Source: Acidobacteriota bacterium
Lineage (GTDB): Bacteria > Acidobacteriota > Terriglobia > UBA7540
NCBI GenBank assembly: GCA_003165615.1
Contig: PLWR01000233.1
Coordinates: 1-24,565, forward strand
Direction of reading: 5' to 3'
DNA: 24,565 nt
Below, in pieces: positions 17,434-24,565 of this stretch. The translations under genes were made by a program, and so were the position numbers. The notes beneath the pieces were generated by a model. It was not told where the DNA came from. It did no database searches and was given only the letters and a program-made list of their open reading frames with translations. Every line of letters starts with the position of its first letter. Position 1 is the first letter of the stretch.

Positions 17434-18831
17434 TTACGGGCGGGCGTCCTGAACCTGGATAAGAGCCCGCTGGAGCCTCAGCTTGTTCTCCCAAGAGGCG
17501 CTGGCCCAGACCCCGGCGACGTTCGCCAGCATCCATTCGGCAAAGTCTAGCAGTAGCTCGATTTCAGCCAGTTCAAGCAGGGCTTCACCCTCAACCAACC
17601 CGGCTGCTTCGAGTCGGGTTCCAACCTGTTGCATTTGGTTGTCGTAGATTTCCTTGGTGATCCTTTCCGCAATCCACGCCTTTACGATCTGCGCCTGCCA
17701 CGCTTGAAGTTCTGCAACCTGCTTGCGTGCCTGGGCGAGCAAGTTGTCTCTCTGCGCCTTCCTCCCTGTCCAGACGGCACGCACTGCTTCTCGCAGCAGG
17801 CTGCTGAACTTCCCGTCCACCCGCAGCGTTTCCAGAAGCTCTAAGAACCTGACATCCAGATCGAGCCGCCTGAACTTTGCCGCTCGGCAACCTGGAACAC
17901 GACAGAAATAATAGCCGTACTTGCCCCCGTGGCGTCCCGTAGAGAAACTACCGGCCAAGCCCTGCCCACAGCTAGAACAGCGCACGAAGACCTTTAGCGG
18001 AAAGTACTCCCCGACTTCGGATTGTGGCTGAGCCTGCGGCTCACCAAGACGTGCCTTGACCCGTTGGTGAAGTTGCAGGTCGATGATGGGCTCGAACTTT
18101 CCTTGAACCTCCAGCCCCCACTTCTCAATCCAGATGACCCCCGCATAGGCTGGATTCCTAAGTACGTTATCAAACGACTGCGCGCTCAACTCGCTGTTCC
18201 CTTGGACGGTGCGCAGGCCGAGATCCGTGACCTTCTTTAGGATCTCCGCGTTCGAGAGGGTGCCGGAAGCGAACAACTCGAATGCCGTGCGTATAAGATC
18301 CGCTCTCTTCGGGTCTTTGGCCAAACCGCCGGGGACCGATGCGTTGATGTATCCGATGGGAGCGCGGTGGACGAATTTCCCCGCGTTCACGGCTGCCGTC
18401 ATTCCTTCCTTCGTGCGCGCGGCGCGCAGTTCATTGTCCAGTTGCGCGTAAGCGCTCATGATCGTCTCGGTAAAACGACCCGTCGGAGTAGGGCCGATTG
18501 GTTCGGTTACTGAACGGAGGTTGATTCCGAGCTTCTTGAGTATCAGGCCCACTGTCAGATGATCCGATGTTTGACGGGAGAACCTGGACACGTTGTAGAC
18601 CACAACCGCAGCCAACTCGTTGCGATGCTTCACGCAGTACTCCTGCATCGCTTGAAACTGAGCGCGCGCCACCGACTTGGCGCTCTCGGCCTCCGAAAAG
18701 ACTTCCAAAACGGTGAAGCCTTCCCGGTCACAGTATTCCCGACAAGCCTTCTCCTGCGTGGCCAGACTGAAGTTGTCGGCCTGGTCCTTCGTGCTCACAC
18801 GGCAATAGATGACTGCGCCCGTTTTGCTCAT
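17434..18831 (-). CDS. Large serine recombinase
   Basis: The ATG at 18829-18831 overlaps the stop of the upstream small gene as ATGA, which decides the start (465 aa). Residues 1-145 are a resolvase-type catalytic domain: IYCRVSTKDQ with nucleophile Ser13, and a YNVSRFSRQTSDH arginine motif near 80-91. Residues about 155-265 are the Recombinase domain (GYINASVPGG, RNPAYAGVIW). A zinc ribbon follows with Cys285, Cys288, Cys310 and Cys315. A charged helical region then fits the coiled coil used in synapsis control. Large serine recombinases integrate and excise phages and elements at specific att sites; this one is probably the mobility gene of the island. The protein looks intact. Confidence 0.93.
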   Translation of the reverse strand: MSKTGAVIYCRVSTKDQADNFSLATQEKACREYCDREGFTVLEVFSEAESAKSVARAQFQAMQEYCVKHRNELAAVVVYNVSRFSRQTSDHLTVGLILKKLGINLRSVTEPIGPTPTGRFTETIMSAYAQLDNELRAARTKEGMTAAVNAGKFVHRAPIGYINASVPGGLAKDPKRADLIRTAFELFASGTLSNAEILKKVTDLGLRTVQGNSELSAQSFDNVLRNPAYAGVIWIEKWGLEVQGKFEPIIDLQLHQRVKARLGEPQAQPQSEVGEYFPLKVFVRCSSCGQGLAGSFSTGRHGGKYGYYFCRVPGCRAAKFRRLDLDVRFLELLETLRVDGKFSSLLREAVRAVWTGRKAQRDNLLAQARKQVAELQAWQAQIVKAWIAERITKEIYDNQMQQVGTRLEAAGLVEGEALLELAEIELLLDFAEWMLANVAGVWASASWENKLRLQRALIQVQDARP

Positions 18832-19109
18832 TCGCAATCGCCATCCATCTCGGGTTCGAGGTCGTCGAAGTCCTCATCTGTGAGTTCGATTCCGATCAAC
18901 TTCAGCATCCCATCGTGGCCTAGCGATTTGATATCAGCAGCGTCGAAGTCCTCGACTTCCGCCTTGAAATCGGTATAGGCTTGCACGATCACCTCAGCCA
19001 ACGCCAGCGCGGATTGCCTCACGATTGCCAGCCGGTCGTCGGTCAAGTCGTGGGCCTCGCCTCCGAGCGCCTCACGGCACGCATGCAAAGGAAGCGGATC
19101 TTCAGGCAC
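18828..19109 (-). CDS. Small acidic protein coupled to the recombinase
   Basis: This 93-aa protein starts at a GTG (complement of 19107-19109) and ends in TGA inside the ATGA overlap with the large serine recombinase, so the two are translationally coupled. The start has no clear ribosome site. The body is helical and acidic (LTDDRLAIVRQSALALAEVIVQAY), and the last 35 residues are strongly acidic (ELTDEDFDDLEPEMDGDCE). Small proteins of this shape are often found just upstream of serine recombinase genes. A role as a directionality or accessory factor is a guess. No family is assigned. Confidence 0.65.
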   Translation of the reverse strand: MPEDPLPLHACREALGGEAHDLTDDRLAIVRQSALALAEVIVQAYTDFKAEVEDFDAADIKSLGHDGMLKLIGIELTDEDFDDLEPEMDGDCE

Positions 19110-19498
19110 GCTGAACTCGATTCTGATGGGCGACGTTGAGAGCTTCCATTAGCCGATGGTCCCACACTGCGCCGTTCTCTGCCTCGGACGTCCGAATTTG
19201 ACGCTCGAACCAAGACTGGTCCGACACGGGGGCACTGTGTTTATTGACTGGAAGCCCCCACGCCTGACCAAGATGGTGGTGGTGCAATGGCCGAAAAGCG
19301 GAACCCATGGGCCACCGATTATGGCGCAAGGGGCTTCGTTGGCGATGTTCATCGAAGTTTCGGAGTGGTTATCTTTGCGCACCAACCCTGCTTTACGATG
19401 ACGATTATTCATCAGTTCAAAAACCTTTGCACACTGTGCAGACAAGCTCCGCCCCAGCTACTCCCGCCCGAAGTCGCGGCCTTAGTGCCTATGGACTC

Positions 19499-19529
19499 TT
19501 GCACCCGCGCCATTTTCACGACGGTGCAA
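19499..19529. repeat. TTGCACC inverted repeat
   Basis: TTGCACC (19499-19505) and GGTGCAA (19523-19529) are perfect 7-bp complements with a 17-nt centre. A further direct copy of TTGCACC lies at 19573-19579 and a TGCACA palindrome at 19428-19440. The arrangement resembles clustered protein-binding sites between two recombinase genes. Confidence 0.4.
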
Positions 19530-19819
19530 AATGATGCCCTGGGTTCGTTTAGCCATGTTCTTCCCCCCGGCCTTGCACCGCGATAGCGTGGCGGGGCTGC
19601 TAACGTCGAGGAACGGCATTCCACGGCCCCTTGAGAACCAGTACCAGCGTGAATTGGACACGAAAAACTCGTCCGGGTCCCCGGCGGCGGACATTTTTTC
19701 GACATCACGCCCTACCATCGTTTTTTTCCAGCGACCGCGCACCTAGTCGCACCCTGCGCGGCTTGCGGTTCCCACGCAGGCTGTATCAAAAACCCCGCCA
19801 TGTGGCAAGCGTACCCGCG

Positions 19820-19882
19820 TTGCAAACAGAACCCGTTGGAGGCGTATAAAATGTGTACCAAAAAGATTCCTTTATGTTACAC
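19820..19882 (+). promoter_or_regulatory. Possible promoter and operator of the small resolvase
   Basis: TTGCAA (19820-19825) and TATAAA (19845-19850) could be -35 and -10 boxes, but the 19-bp spacer is long. Downstream, GTGTACC (19853-19859) and GTTACAC (19876-19882) form an imperfect inverted repeat (6 of 7 pairs) just before the ATG at 19891. Small serine recombinases often bind near their own promoter. This is a weak prediction. Confidence 0.3.
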
Positions 19883-19890
19883 TCGTTGGC

Positions 19891-20484
19891 ATGAAGATCG
19901 CATTGTACGGACGAGTAAGCACGCGAGATAAGAAGCAAGACGCCGAAAACCAGTTGCGAGAGCTTCGAGCGTTCGTTGAACGCAAGACCAGCGAAGGGTG
20001 GACGCTTGCGCACGAGTACGTGGACAAGGCCAGCGGCAAGACGGCAGATCGCTCTGCTTTCCGCCGCATGTTCGTGGACGCCTCCCGCAAGGAGTTCGAC
20101 ATGGTGCTGTTCTGGAGCCTGGACCGCTTCTCCCGTGAAGGCGTCTACGAAACCTTGGAACACCTCCAGAGGCTCAACTCCTACGGTGTGGACTGGTTCA
20201 GCTACAAGGAAGAATATTTGCGGTCTGTAGGGGTCTTCAAGGAAGCCGTCTTGGCCATTCTGGCGGCTATCGCCAAGCAGGAGCGCATCCGGCTCTCTGA
20301 GCGCGTACTGGCGGGCCTGGGTCGTGCGAAGGCACAAGGCAAGGTGCTGGGGCGGCCAAAGGCTGCGGTACGGCCTGAGCGCGTCCTGCGGCTTAAGGCG
20401 CGCGGTCTTAGCATCAGAGGAATCGCAGCCGAAACAGGCGTCTCCGCCATGACCGTTCAACGTCTCTTGAAAGCAAATGACTAG
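19891..20484 (+). CDS. Small serine recombinase (resolvase/invertase family)
   Basis: The 197-aa length is typical of resolvases and invertases. Residues 1-140 are the catalytic domain: YGRVSTRDKKQ with nucleophile Ser10, FWSLDRFSREG with the active-site arginines near 76-80, and the long E helix (ILAAIAKQERIRLSERVLAG). KVLGRPKAAV is the usual hinge, and residues about 165-195 form the helix-turn-helix (LSIRGIAAETGVSAMTVQRLL). It has no ribosome site close to the ATG. It converges on a secreted-protein gene whose end is 18 bp away. It may resolve multimers or invert DNA within the island. Confidence 0.92.
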   Translation: MKIALYGRVSTRDKKQDAENQLRELRAFVERKTSEGWTLAHEYVDKASGKTADRSAFRRMFVDASRKEFDMVLFWSLDRFSREGVYETLEHLQRLNSYGVDWFSYKEEYLRSVGVFKEAVLAILAAIAKQERIRLSERVLAGLGRAKAQGKVLGRPKAAVRPERVLRLKARGLSIRGIAAETGVSAMTVQRLLKAND

Positions 20485-20502
20485 CGTGAATCCCCTCTGA
20501 CC

Positions 20503-21393
20503 CTAACGATCTGGTATCCGGGCATAGACTTCCCCTGTCTCCTGGTTGTAAATCCAAACAGCCTCAAGGTCTACATGGACGTATGTGTAGGTGATGTTCC
20601 TGGAAACCGGATTGTCCAGAGTGGCTTCTCTATTGGACCAACCGCTTGTCACGTAGGGCGGGGCTAGTTTGCAGACCGCAAGCAGATGAATTTGCGACTT
20701 CACATCTCGCGCTATCGCTGGTGACGCTGATACCTCACCACGAATTTGTTTGAAGCCGAGCAACTTCCACACTGGAATGTCGATGAAGGGGAATGCGGCA
20801 CTGTTGACTATGATGAGCTTGTACTCTCTGCTGCTGTATTCGGTGACCTCCCGCACAGCTCCAAATCCATTCGACCCTATGTATGCACCACTATCGGGTC
20901 GGCCCGTCCAAATTGGCAGTGAGAGCACGCCTCCAGGCTTGTCCCGCTCTGAAAAGTATATCGGTGGCTCTGCCTCGGCGCTGATGTCGAACCGCGCGGC
21001 GTCAGCATCGTAGTCTATCTTGATCCCGGAGCTGAATTCGCTGTAATTCTGCCCGATTAAAAAGGCGTAAGTGCTGTTGTGTGTGAGAGTTCCGAGAATC
21101 GGGCGTCCTTCAGCCAATCGGAGGCGTTCCGCCCATTGCTCCGTACTCTCGAATTCCCCCTTCTTCTTGGCTGAGTCTGCACTTTTCAGCTCTGATGAGA
21201 GTGCTTGGATGTCGTGGCCCCTAAAGCCCGCCGGAAGGCGGGCCAGGGTTGGATCAAACCCTGTGTTCGAGTATGCATCTTGCACTTGCAGTTGGGTTTC
21301 CTTGGGAACAGGGCGCGTGGCCTTCTTTGTGCTTTGGGCCGCTATTGTCAAGCATGTCAAGGCGGTTGCGCATATCAGGAGCGTTGACCTCAT
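20503..21393 (-). CDS. Secreted protein of unknown function
   Basis: The 296-aa protein begins with a Sec signal peptide (MRSTLLICATALTCLTIAAQ), supporting the ATG at 21391-21393. The segment KKKGEFESTEQWAERL resembles a short motif seen in many secreted bacterial proteins of unknown role, where it is followed by beta-rich sequence as here. No catalytic residues are evident. It ends 18 bp from the resolvase stop, in convergent orientation. It seems less GC-rich than the flanking chromosome, which fits cargo of a mobile island. Confidence 0.7.
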   Translation of the reverse strand: MRSTLLICATALTCLTIAAQSTKKATRPVPKETQLQVQDAYSNTGFDPTLARLPAGFRGHDIQALSSELKSADSAKKKGEFESTEQWAERLRLAEGRPILGTLTHNSTYAFLIGQNYSEFSSGIKIDYDADAARFDISAEAEPPIYFSERDKPGGVLSLPIWTGRPDSGAYIGSNGFGAVREVTEYSSREYKLIIVNSAAFPFIDIPVWKLLGFKQIRGEVSASPAIARDVKSQIHLLAVCKLAPPYVTSGWSNREATLDNPVSRNITYTYVHVDLEAVWIYNQETGEVYARIPDR

Positions 21394-21791
21394 TGTCCCA
21401 ATATACGTCTTTCAGATCCTATAGACCGTAATAATGCGACTCCCCCCGGCGAGGATTCTTCACTCCCGTGCGGCAGAGATACGGTTCGATACAACGCTGG
21501 GATGTAAAACACCACGCCGTTTCAGGGCTTTAGCCGGGATTACGGGGTGGCCTGGACCCATTCTCGCAAGGATTCGATCCGCTTCAGCCACTCCACAAGC
21601 GGGTTCCAACTCTCACTGATTAGGGACGCCAACGCGCCACCGATGATTGCGCCCCGTCCCGGGGCAACCGCCTCTTTGCCGCGGCTGAACAGAGGATCAT
21701 CGCAGCCAAATTGGACGAGATTAAGCGCTACCTCTCGTGGGTTGCGGTTTCCATTGTGGTCCCAAAGCGGCCGGCGCGCTCCAGAATTCGT
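21394..21791. other. Gap at the right side of the recombinase island
   Basis: No convincing gene is seen. Overlapping frames exist on both strands (for example leftward 21540-21848) without ribosome sites or recognisable motifs. The right end of the island probably lies here. The decayed PIN-domain fragment follows, so part of this stretch may be the unrecognisable front of that gene. Confidence 0.35.
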
Positions 21792-21931
21792 GGCGGAGGC
21801 GGGGGCAAACGCTTTCGTTGCCGGATGCCACCATCGCCGCCGTGGCAATCGAGCACGGCCTGGTTCTGGTCACCGCGAACGCCAAACACTATCCAATGCC
21901 GGAGCTGGCGCTGTGTCCGCTGCCTGGATAA
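21792..21931 (+). pseudogene. VapC-like PIN-domain toxin, C-terminal remnant
   Basis: The + frame ending in the stop at 21929-21931 encodes LSLPDATIAAVAIEHGLVLV followed by TANAKHYPMPELALCPLPG. This is the C-terminal third of a VapC-type PIN ribonuclease, with the conserved Asp of LPDATIAA and the TxNxxHY motif that ends the active site. The first two thirds, with the other acidic residues, are not recoverable in this frame, and no VapB antitoxin is recognisable. The toxin is therefore dead. It marks an eroded spot beside the recombinase island. Confidence 0.7.
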
Positions 21932-22023
21932 TCCGGCGCAAATGCCCCGCCGGTCAACACCTTCCGGGCATACTAACCTTTGACAGTCTGGACCCGCTTC
22001 GCCGCCGCGGGCAAGATTAGAGA

Positions 22024-23001
22024 ATGGGTTCGCTTCGCGGCTTGTACTCTCTTACCGTTTGCGTGTTGGCGGCCGCATCTCTTCATGCGGCCGACGCCGA
22101 TCTCCCGGTCTACTTTCCGCCTGCGACGCGAGTGCTGATGGGACTCCACGTGCCGGGCCTGCTCGACGCGCTCGCGCGGCAGGGCTTCGGCAAGGAGGCG
22201 CAGGAAGCGGTTTCGAAGGCCTTGGCGCAGACGGCCATTCCCGGCTTGGACCCGTTCCATGACGTGGATGAGATTCTGCTCGGGTCCGCCGGGGAGGGCC
22301 AGAACCCGCCGTCGCTCGTCGTCATTAAGGGGCGGTTTAAGGCCGAGGCATTTTCGTCCGCGGGCGCGCGCGATCGCAATGCGCTCATGATGGGAAGTCC
22401 GGGGTCTCAGCAGATGATGGCTTTCGTCAATGCCAACACGGTGCTGGCCGGCGACCCGGCTCTGGTGCGGGCCGCTCTCGCCCGGGACGCGGAGGGGGCG
22501 TCCATCGAACCGGCTCTGGCGGCGCGCGCGGCCGCACTCCGCGCCCGCTATGACCTTTGGGCTACCGGCGCCGTGCCCCCGGGAGCCAAACTGCCTGCCG
22601 GCGCCGGCCAGTTGGAATCCATCGACAGCTTCGATATTGGAGTGGCGCTGGCGCACGGCTTGGAGTGCAGCGCCGACCTGCATGTGCGATCGCCGCAGGA
22701 GATGGAGAAGCTGAAATCTTCGCTGCAGTTCCTGGAAGCCGCTCTCAAGATGCAGACGGCGGGCACAGGAGAAGGTCGCTTCAACCTGCGCACCGAAAAC
22801 GGCTCCATCCAAGTATCGCTGTCTATTCCGCAGGAGGCGTTGAAGAAGGCGATCGCGGCGCAACGCGCAACGCTGGCTTCGTCCGCGGCCGGGCTGCTGG
22901 CAGCCGCCGCACCCCCGCAACCGGCGCCGCCGCCCAAGACCGAAGTCGTCAGCGACGCCGCTGGGGACGCGGTCATCGTGACGCTTCCCCGTAGGCGGTG
23001 A
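22024..23001 (+). CDS. Secreted protein of unknown function, Ala-rich
   Basis: The 325-aa protein starts with a Sec signal (MGSLRGLYSLTVCVLAAASL HAADA). The body alternates short strands and helices (RVLMGLHVPGLLDALARQGF, DPFHDVDEILLGSA, SLVVIKGRFKAEAF), which looks like a folded periplasmic domain. The C-terminus is Ala- and Pro-rich. I do not recognise the family. Only a weak AGAGA precedes the ATG. It converges with the VWFA/68-aa gene pair, ending 31 bp from it. GC content is high, unlike the recombinase-island genes. Confidence 0.75.
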   Translation: MGSLRGLYSLTVCVLAAASLHAADADLPVYFPPATRVLMGLHVPGLLDALARQGFGKEAQEAVSKALAQTAIPGLDPFHDVDEILLGSAGEGQNPPSLVVIKGRFKAEAFSSAGARDRNALMMGSPGSQQMMAFVNANTVLAGDPALVRAALARDAEGASIEPALAARAAALRARYDLWATGAVPPGAKLPAGAGQLESIDSFDIGVALAHGLECSADLHVRSPQEMEKLKSSLQFLEAALKMQTAGTGEGRFNLRTENGSIQVSLSIPQEALKKAIAAQRATLASSAAGLLAAAAPPQPAPPPKTEVVSDAAGDAVIVTLPRRR

Positions 23002-23032
23002 CTCCGGCGCGCCAAACCAGGCGCCACAGGCA

Positions 23033-23239
23033 TCAACGGCCGGGCTCCGCCGCCTTCACCTCAACCCGGGTCGGGTCCGTCGCCACCACCACCAGTTTCG
23101 GCGGCGGAACCGGCGTAAAGCGCACCTGCCGCGCCATCAGCGCCGCCATCGCCGCGAAACACGCCACGGCCGCAAGTCCCACGGCGTGCTCCCAAATCCA
23201 CCTTGCCACGCGCCGCCGGGCTGTCGGTTGACCGGCCAT
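23033..23239 (-). CDS. Small membrane protein coupled to the VWFA gene
   Basis: This 68-aa protein has a basic N-terminus (ARRRVARW), one transmembrane segment at about residues 17-36 (AVGLAAVACFAAMAALMARQ), and then a Pro-rich periplasmic tail (PVPPPKLVVVATDP). Its ATG overlaps the stop of the VWFA gene as TAATG, so the two are translationally coupled and probably act together. No family is recognised. An anchor or partner role for the VWFA protein is inference. Confidence 0.7.
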   Translation of the reverse strand: MAGQPTARRRVARWIWEHAVGLAAVACFAAMAALMARQVRFTPVPPPKLVVVATDPTRVEVKAAEPGR

Positions 23240-24237
23240 TACGTCGCGTAGTATCCGTCGCGGGTCTGCACCACCATGCCCTTCTCCCTGGTGGTCAGGT
23301 GGATCTTGTGGTAGGTGGTCTTCTCCGTCTCGCGGTCCGGCGTGTAGCCCAGGCTGTACATGCTGCGCAGTTCCTCTTCTATCGACGCGAAGACCTGCTC
23401 CAGGGTGCGCTTCTTCGATACGGCCAGCAGCCGCCCGCCGGTCTGGTGCGAAATGTCGTCCAGCGCGGCTTCGCCATTTGGGCCGAACCCGCCATACCGT
23501 CCGAACCCGCCGCCGTAGCCGTCCGGATCCTCAAACAGCACCGAGTAGACCAGCGTATCGGCGCGCTGTGCCGCCGCCACGCCGGATTCCAGCGTGAGCA
23601 TGCTAGCGGTATCCACGCCGTCGGTCAGAATCACCAGGGCTTTGCGGCCGCCCTGCCTTCGCATGACCACGTCGGAGGCGAGGAACACCGCGTCGTAGAG
23701 CGCCGTACCCCGTCCTCCTCCCATGCGGCCGCCCGTGGCGTAAGGACCGCCGCGCCCGCCGAACGCGTACTCGTTCTGATCGTCCGCCAGCGCGCGCAGC
23801 GACCGTTCCAGGTCGTCCCGCGAAGACGTCAGCTCCTGCAGCAGTTCCACCCACCCCTGGAAATGGATCACGAAGGCGCGGTCCAGATCCTCCCGCAGCA
23901 CCTGGTCGAAAAACTGGAAGCTGGCCGAGCGCTCTTCCGGAATCAGGCGCCGCTGGCTGCCGCTAACGTCCACCAGCAGCCCGAGCGTCAGGGGCAGGTC
24001 GCTTTCCTGCGAGAAGTACTTGATATTCTGGGGCCGCCGGTCTTCCTGGAGCAGAAAATCGTCCTTGGTCAGGTCGCGAACAATCACACCCTGCTTGTCG
24101 CGGACCGTGGCGAACAGGTTAACCACCTTGACGCCGGCGGAAAAGGTCGAGCTCTGCCCGCCAAGGCGGCGCAGGGCCGGCAAGAGCGGAAGCGCGGCCA
24201 GCACCCGGCGCCTAGACACACCCCTATTGCGGCCCAT
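23239..24237 (-). CDS. VWFA-related domain protein (acidobacterial type)
   Basis: I choose the ATG at 24235-24237 (332 aa), which gives a twin-arginine-like export signal (GVSRRRVLAALPLLPAL); a GTG at 24294 is the longer alternative. Residues about 33-75 (VKVVNLFATVRDKQGVIVRD) form the N-terminal strand region usual in this family. The von Willebrand A domain then has the MIDAS motif DVSGS (Asp90, Ser92, Ser94), a GRGTALYDAV loop with the metal-binding Thr, and ILTDGVDT with the third Asp. All MIDAS residues are present. Gly-rich inserts (FGGRGGPYATGGRMGGGRG, GYGGGFGRYGGFG) interrupt the domain. The family is expanded in Acidobacteria and its role is unknown. It probably binds a protein through a metal ion in the periplasm. 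Confidence 0.87.
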   Translation of the reverse strand: MGRNRGVSRRRVLAALPLLPALRRLGGQSSTFSAGVKVVNLFATVRDKQGVIVRDLTKDDFLLQEDRRPQNIKYFSQESDLPLTLGLLVDVSGSQRRLIPEERSASFQFFDQVLREDLDRAFVIHFQGWVELLQELTSSRDDLERSLRALADDQNEYAFGGRGGPYATGGRMGGGRGTALYDAVFLASDVVMRRQGGRKALVILTDGVDTASMLTLESGVAAAQRADTLVYSVLFEDPDGYGGGFGRYGGFGPNGEAALDDISHQTGGRLLAVSKKRTLEQVFASIEEELRSMYSLGYTPDRETEKTTYHKIHLTTREKGMVVQTRDGYYAT

Positions 24238-24341
24238 CGTGGTAAGAGAGATGTTTCTCAAGCGGCATAAGTTACAACGTAGTGGCGCAGCCACTCGCGG
24301 CTGCTGTGTCCCGGCTCTTCGGAACGCTCGCCGCGCCGCTG

Positions 24342-24565
24342 CTACGAAATTTGCGCCATGGGCTCAGTAGCCCGCTCCGCCCCGCGCAGCCAGGCCTGCA
24401 ATCGCTCCAGATACAAGTAGATCACCGGCGTGATATACAGCGTCAGGAACTGGCTCAGCACCAACCCGCCCACTACCGCCAGTCCCAGCGGCTGCCGCGC
24501 ATCCGCGCCTTCGCCATATCCCAGCGCAATCGGCAGCGTCCCGAATAGCGCCGCCACCGTGGTCA
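24342..24565 (-). CDS. C-terminus of an RND efflux transporter (clipped by window edge)
   Basis: Some 74 codons are present, ending at the stop at 24342-24344. [40 protein letters not shown] and [13 protein letters not shown] are the hallmark last transmembrane helices of AcrB/MdtB/CusA-type RND pumps, which expel drugs or metals across the envelope with TolC-type partners. The remainder lies beyond the window, so the subfamily cannot be set. It is on the same strand as the VWFA gene and ends 104 bp upstream of that gene's start. Confidence 0.9.
   Translation of the reverse strand, partial: TTVAALFGTLPIALGYGEGADARQPLGLAVVGGLVLSQFLTLYITPVIYLYLERLQAWLRGAERATEPMAQIS

Larger units (their letters stand above)
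19110..19890. other. 780-bp gap inside the recombinase island without a convincing gene
   Basis: Several open frames overlap here on both strands. One leftward frame (19102-19329, ending WDHRLMEALNVAHQNRVQRA) overlaps the start of the 93-aa gene by 8 nt, as coupled genes do. However, it has no ribosome site and no recognised family, so I leave it uncalled. The gap holds a 13-bp palindrome TGCACACTGTGCA (19428-19440) and three copies of TTGCACC: forward at 19499 and 19573, and reversed at 19523-19529. It could contain att or recombinase-binding sites or a decayed cargo gene. Confidence 0.4.

Noticed and set aside
19102..19329. Leftward 75-codon frame overlapping the start of the 93-aa gene
   Set aside because: The 8-nt overlap is suggestive, but there is no ribosome site or family match and the front half is unlike protein. 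It is kept only as a remark on the gap.
17415..21560. AGCCGGG and TTACGGG near both sides of the island (17420-17440 and 21531-21547) as att direct repeats
   Set aside because: The spacing between the two words differs on each side and the left copy overlaps the recombinase stop codon, so it is not a convincing core repeat.
21570..21600. GGATTCGATCC, resembling a tRNA T-arm, as an integration target
   Set aside because: No acceptor stem, anticodon arm or CCA end can be built around it.

Overview
The window looks like a chromosomal segment of an acidobacterium, probably the Solibacteres/Bryobacterales side or a near relative. This rests on gene content, not on a marker gene: an Oar-like TonB-dependent receptor with an N-terminal carboxypeptidase-regulatory domain, a secreted TPR protein next to it, a VWFA-related protein of the type common in Acidobacteria, many Tat-exported enzymes, and intergenic palindromic elements.

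Layout. (1) Positions 1-17000 hold a glycan-utilisation-like locus. A clipped gene reads leftwards off the start. A secreted six-hairpin glycosidase-like protein lies on the + strand (798-3377). It converges on a leftward series: a RhaT-type L-rhamnose/H+ symporter (15975-17000), a TPR protein (13550-15226), a TonB-dependent receptor (10073-13357), a Tat-exported GH63/GH37-like glycosidase (7436-9847), a remnant of a second GH38 gene (about 7162-7401) and an intact Tat-exported GH38 alpha-mannosidase-like enzyme (3505-6996). The simplest reading is that an outer-membrane receptor imports oligosaccharides, periplasmic enzymes trim them, and RhaT moves a deoxysugar such as L-rhamnose into the cytoplasm. 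The substrate cannot be read from the sequence. (2) Positions about 17160-21400 form a recombinase island: a large serine recombinase coupled to a small acidic protein, a 780-bp gap without a convincing gene, a small resolvase/invertase, and a secreted protein of unknown function. (3) Positions about 21400-24565 hold a decayed VapC-like PIN toxin fragment, a secreted protein of unknown function, a VWFA-domain protein translationally coupled to a 68-aa membrane protein, and the C-terminus of an RND efflux pump.

Three palindromic repeat elements of different sequence sit in the gaps of the sugar locus (9860-9946, 15644-15784, 17098-17151). The clearest regulatory site is a near-consensus sigma70 promoter followed by a perfect inverted repeat upstream of the TPR gene. 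I see no rRNA, tRNA or CRISPR array. Nothing here is clearly a wholly new system. The best leads are the combination of enzymes with RhaT and a TonB receptor, the recombinase island with its unexplained gap, and the nested palindromes.
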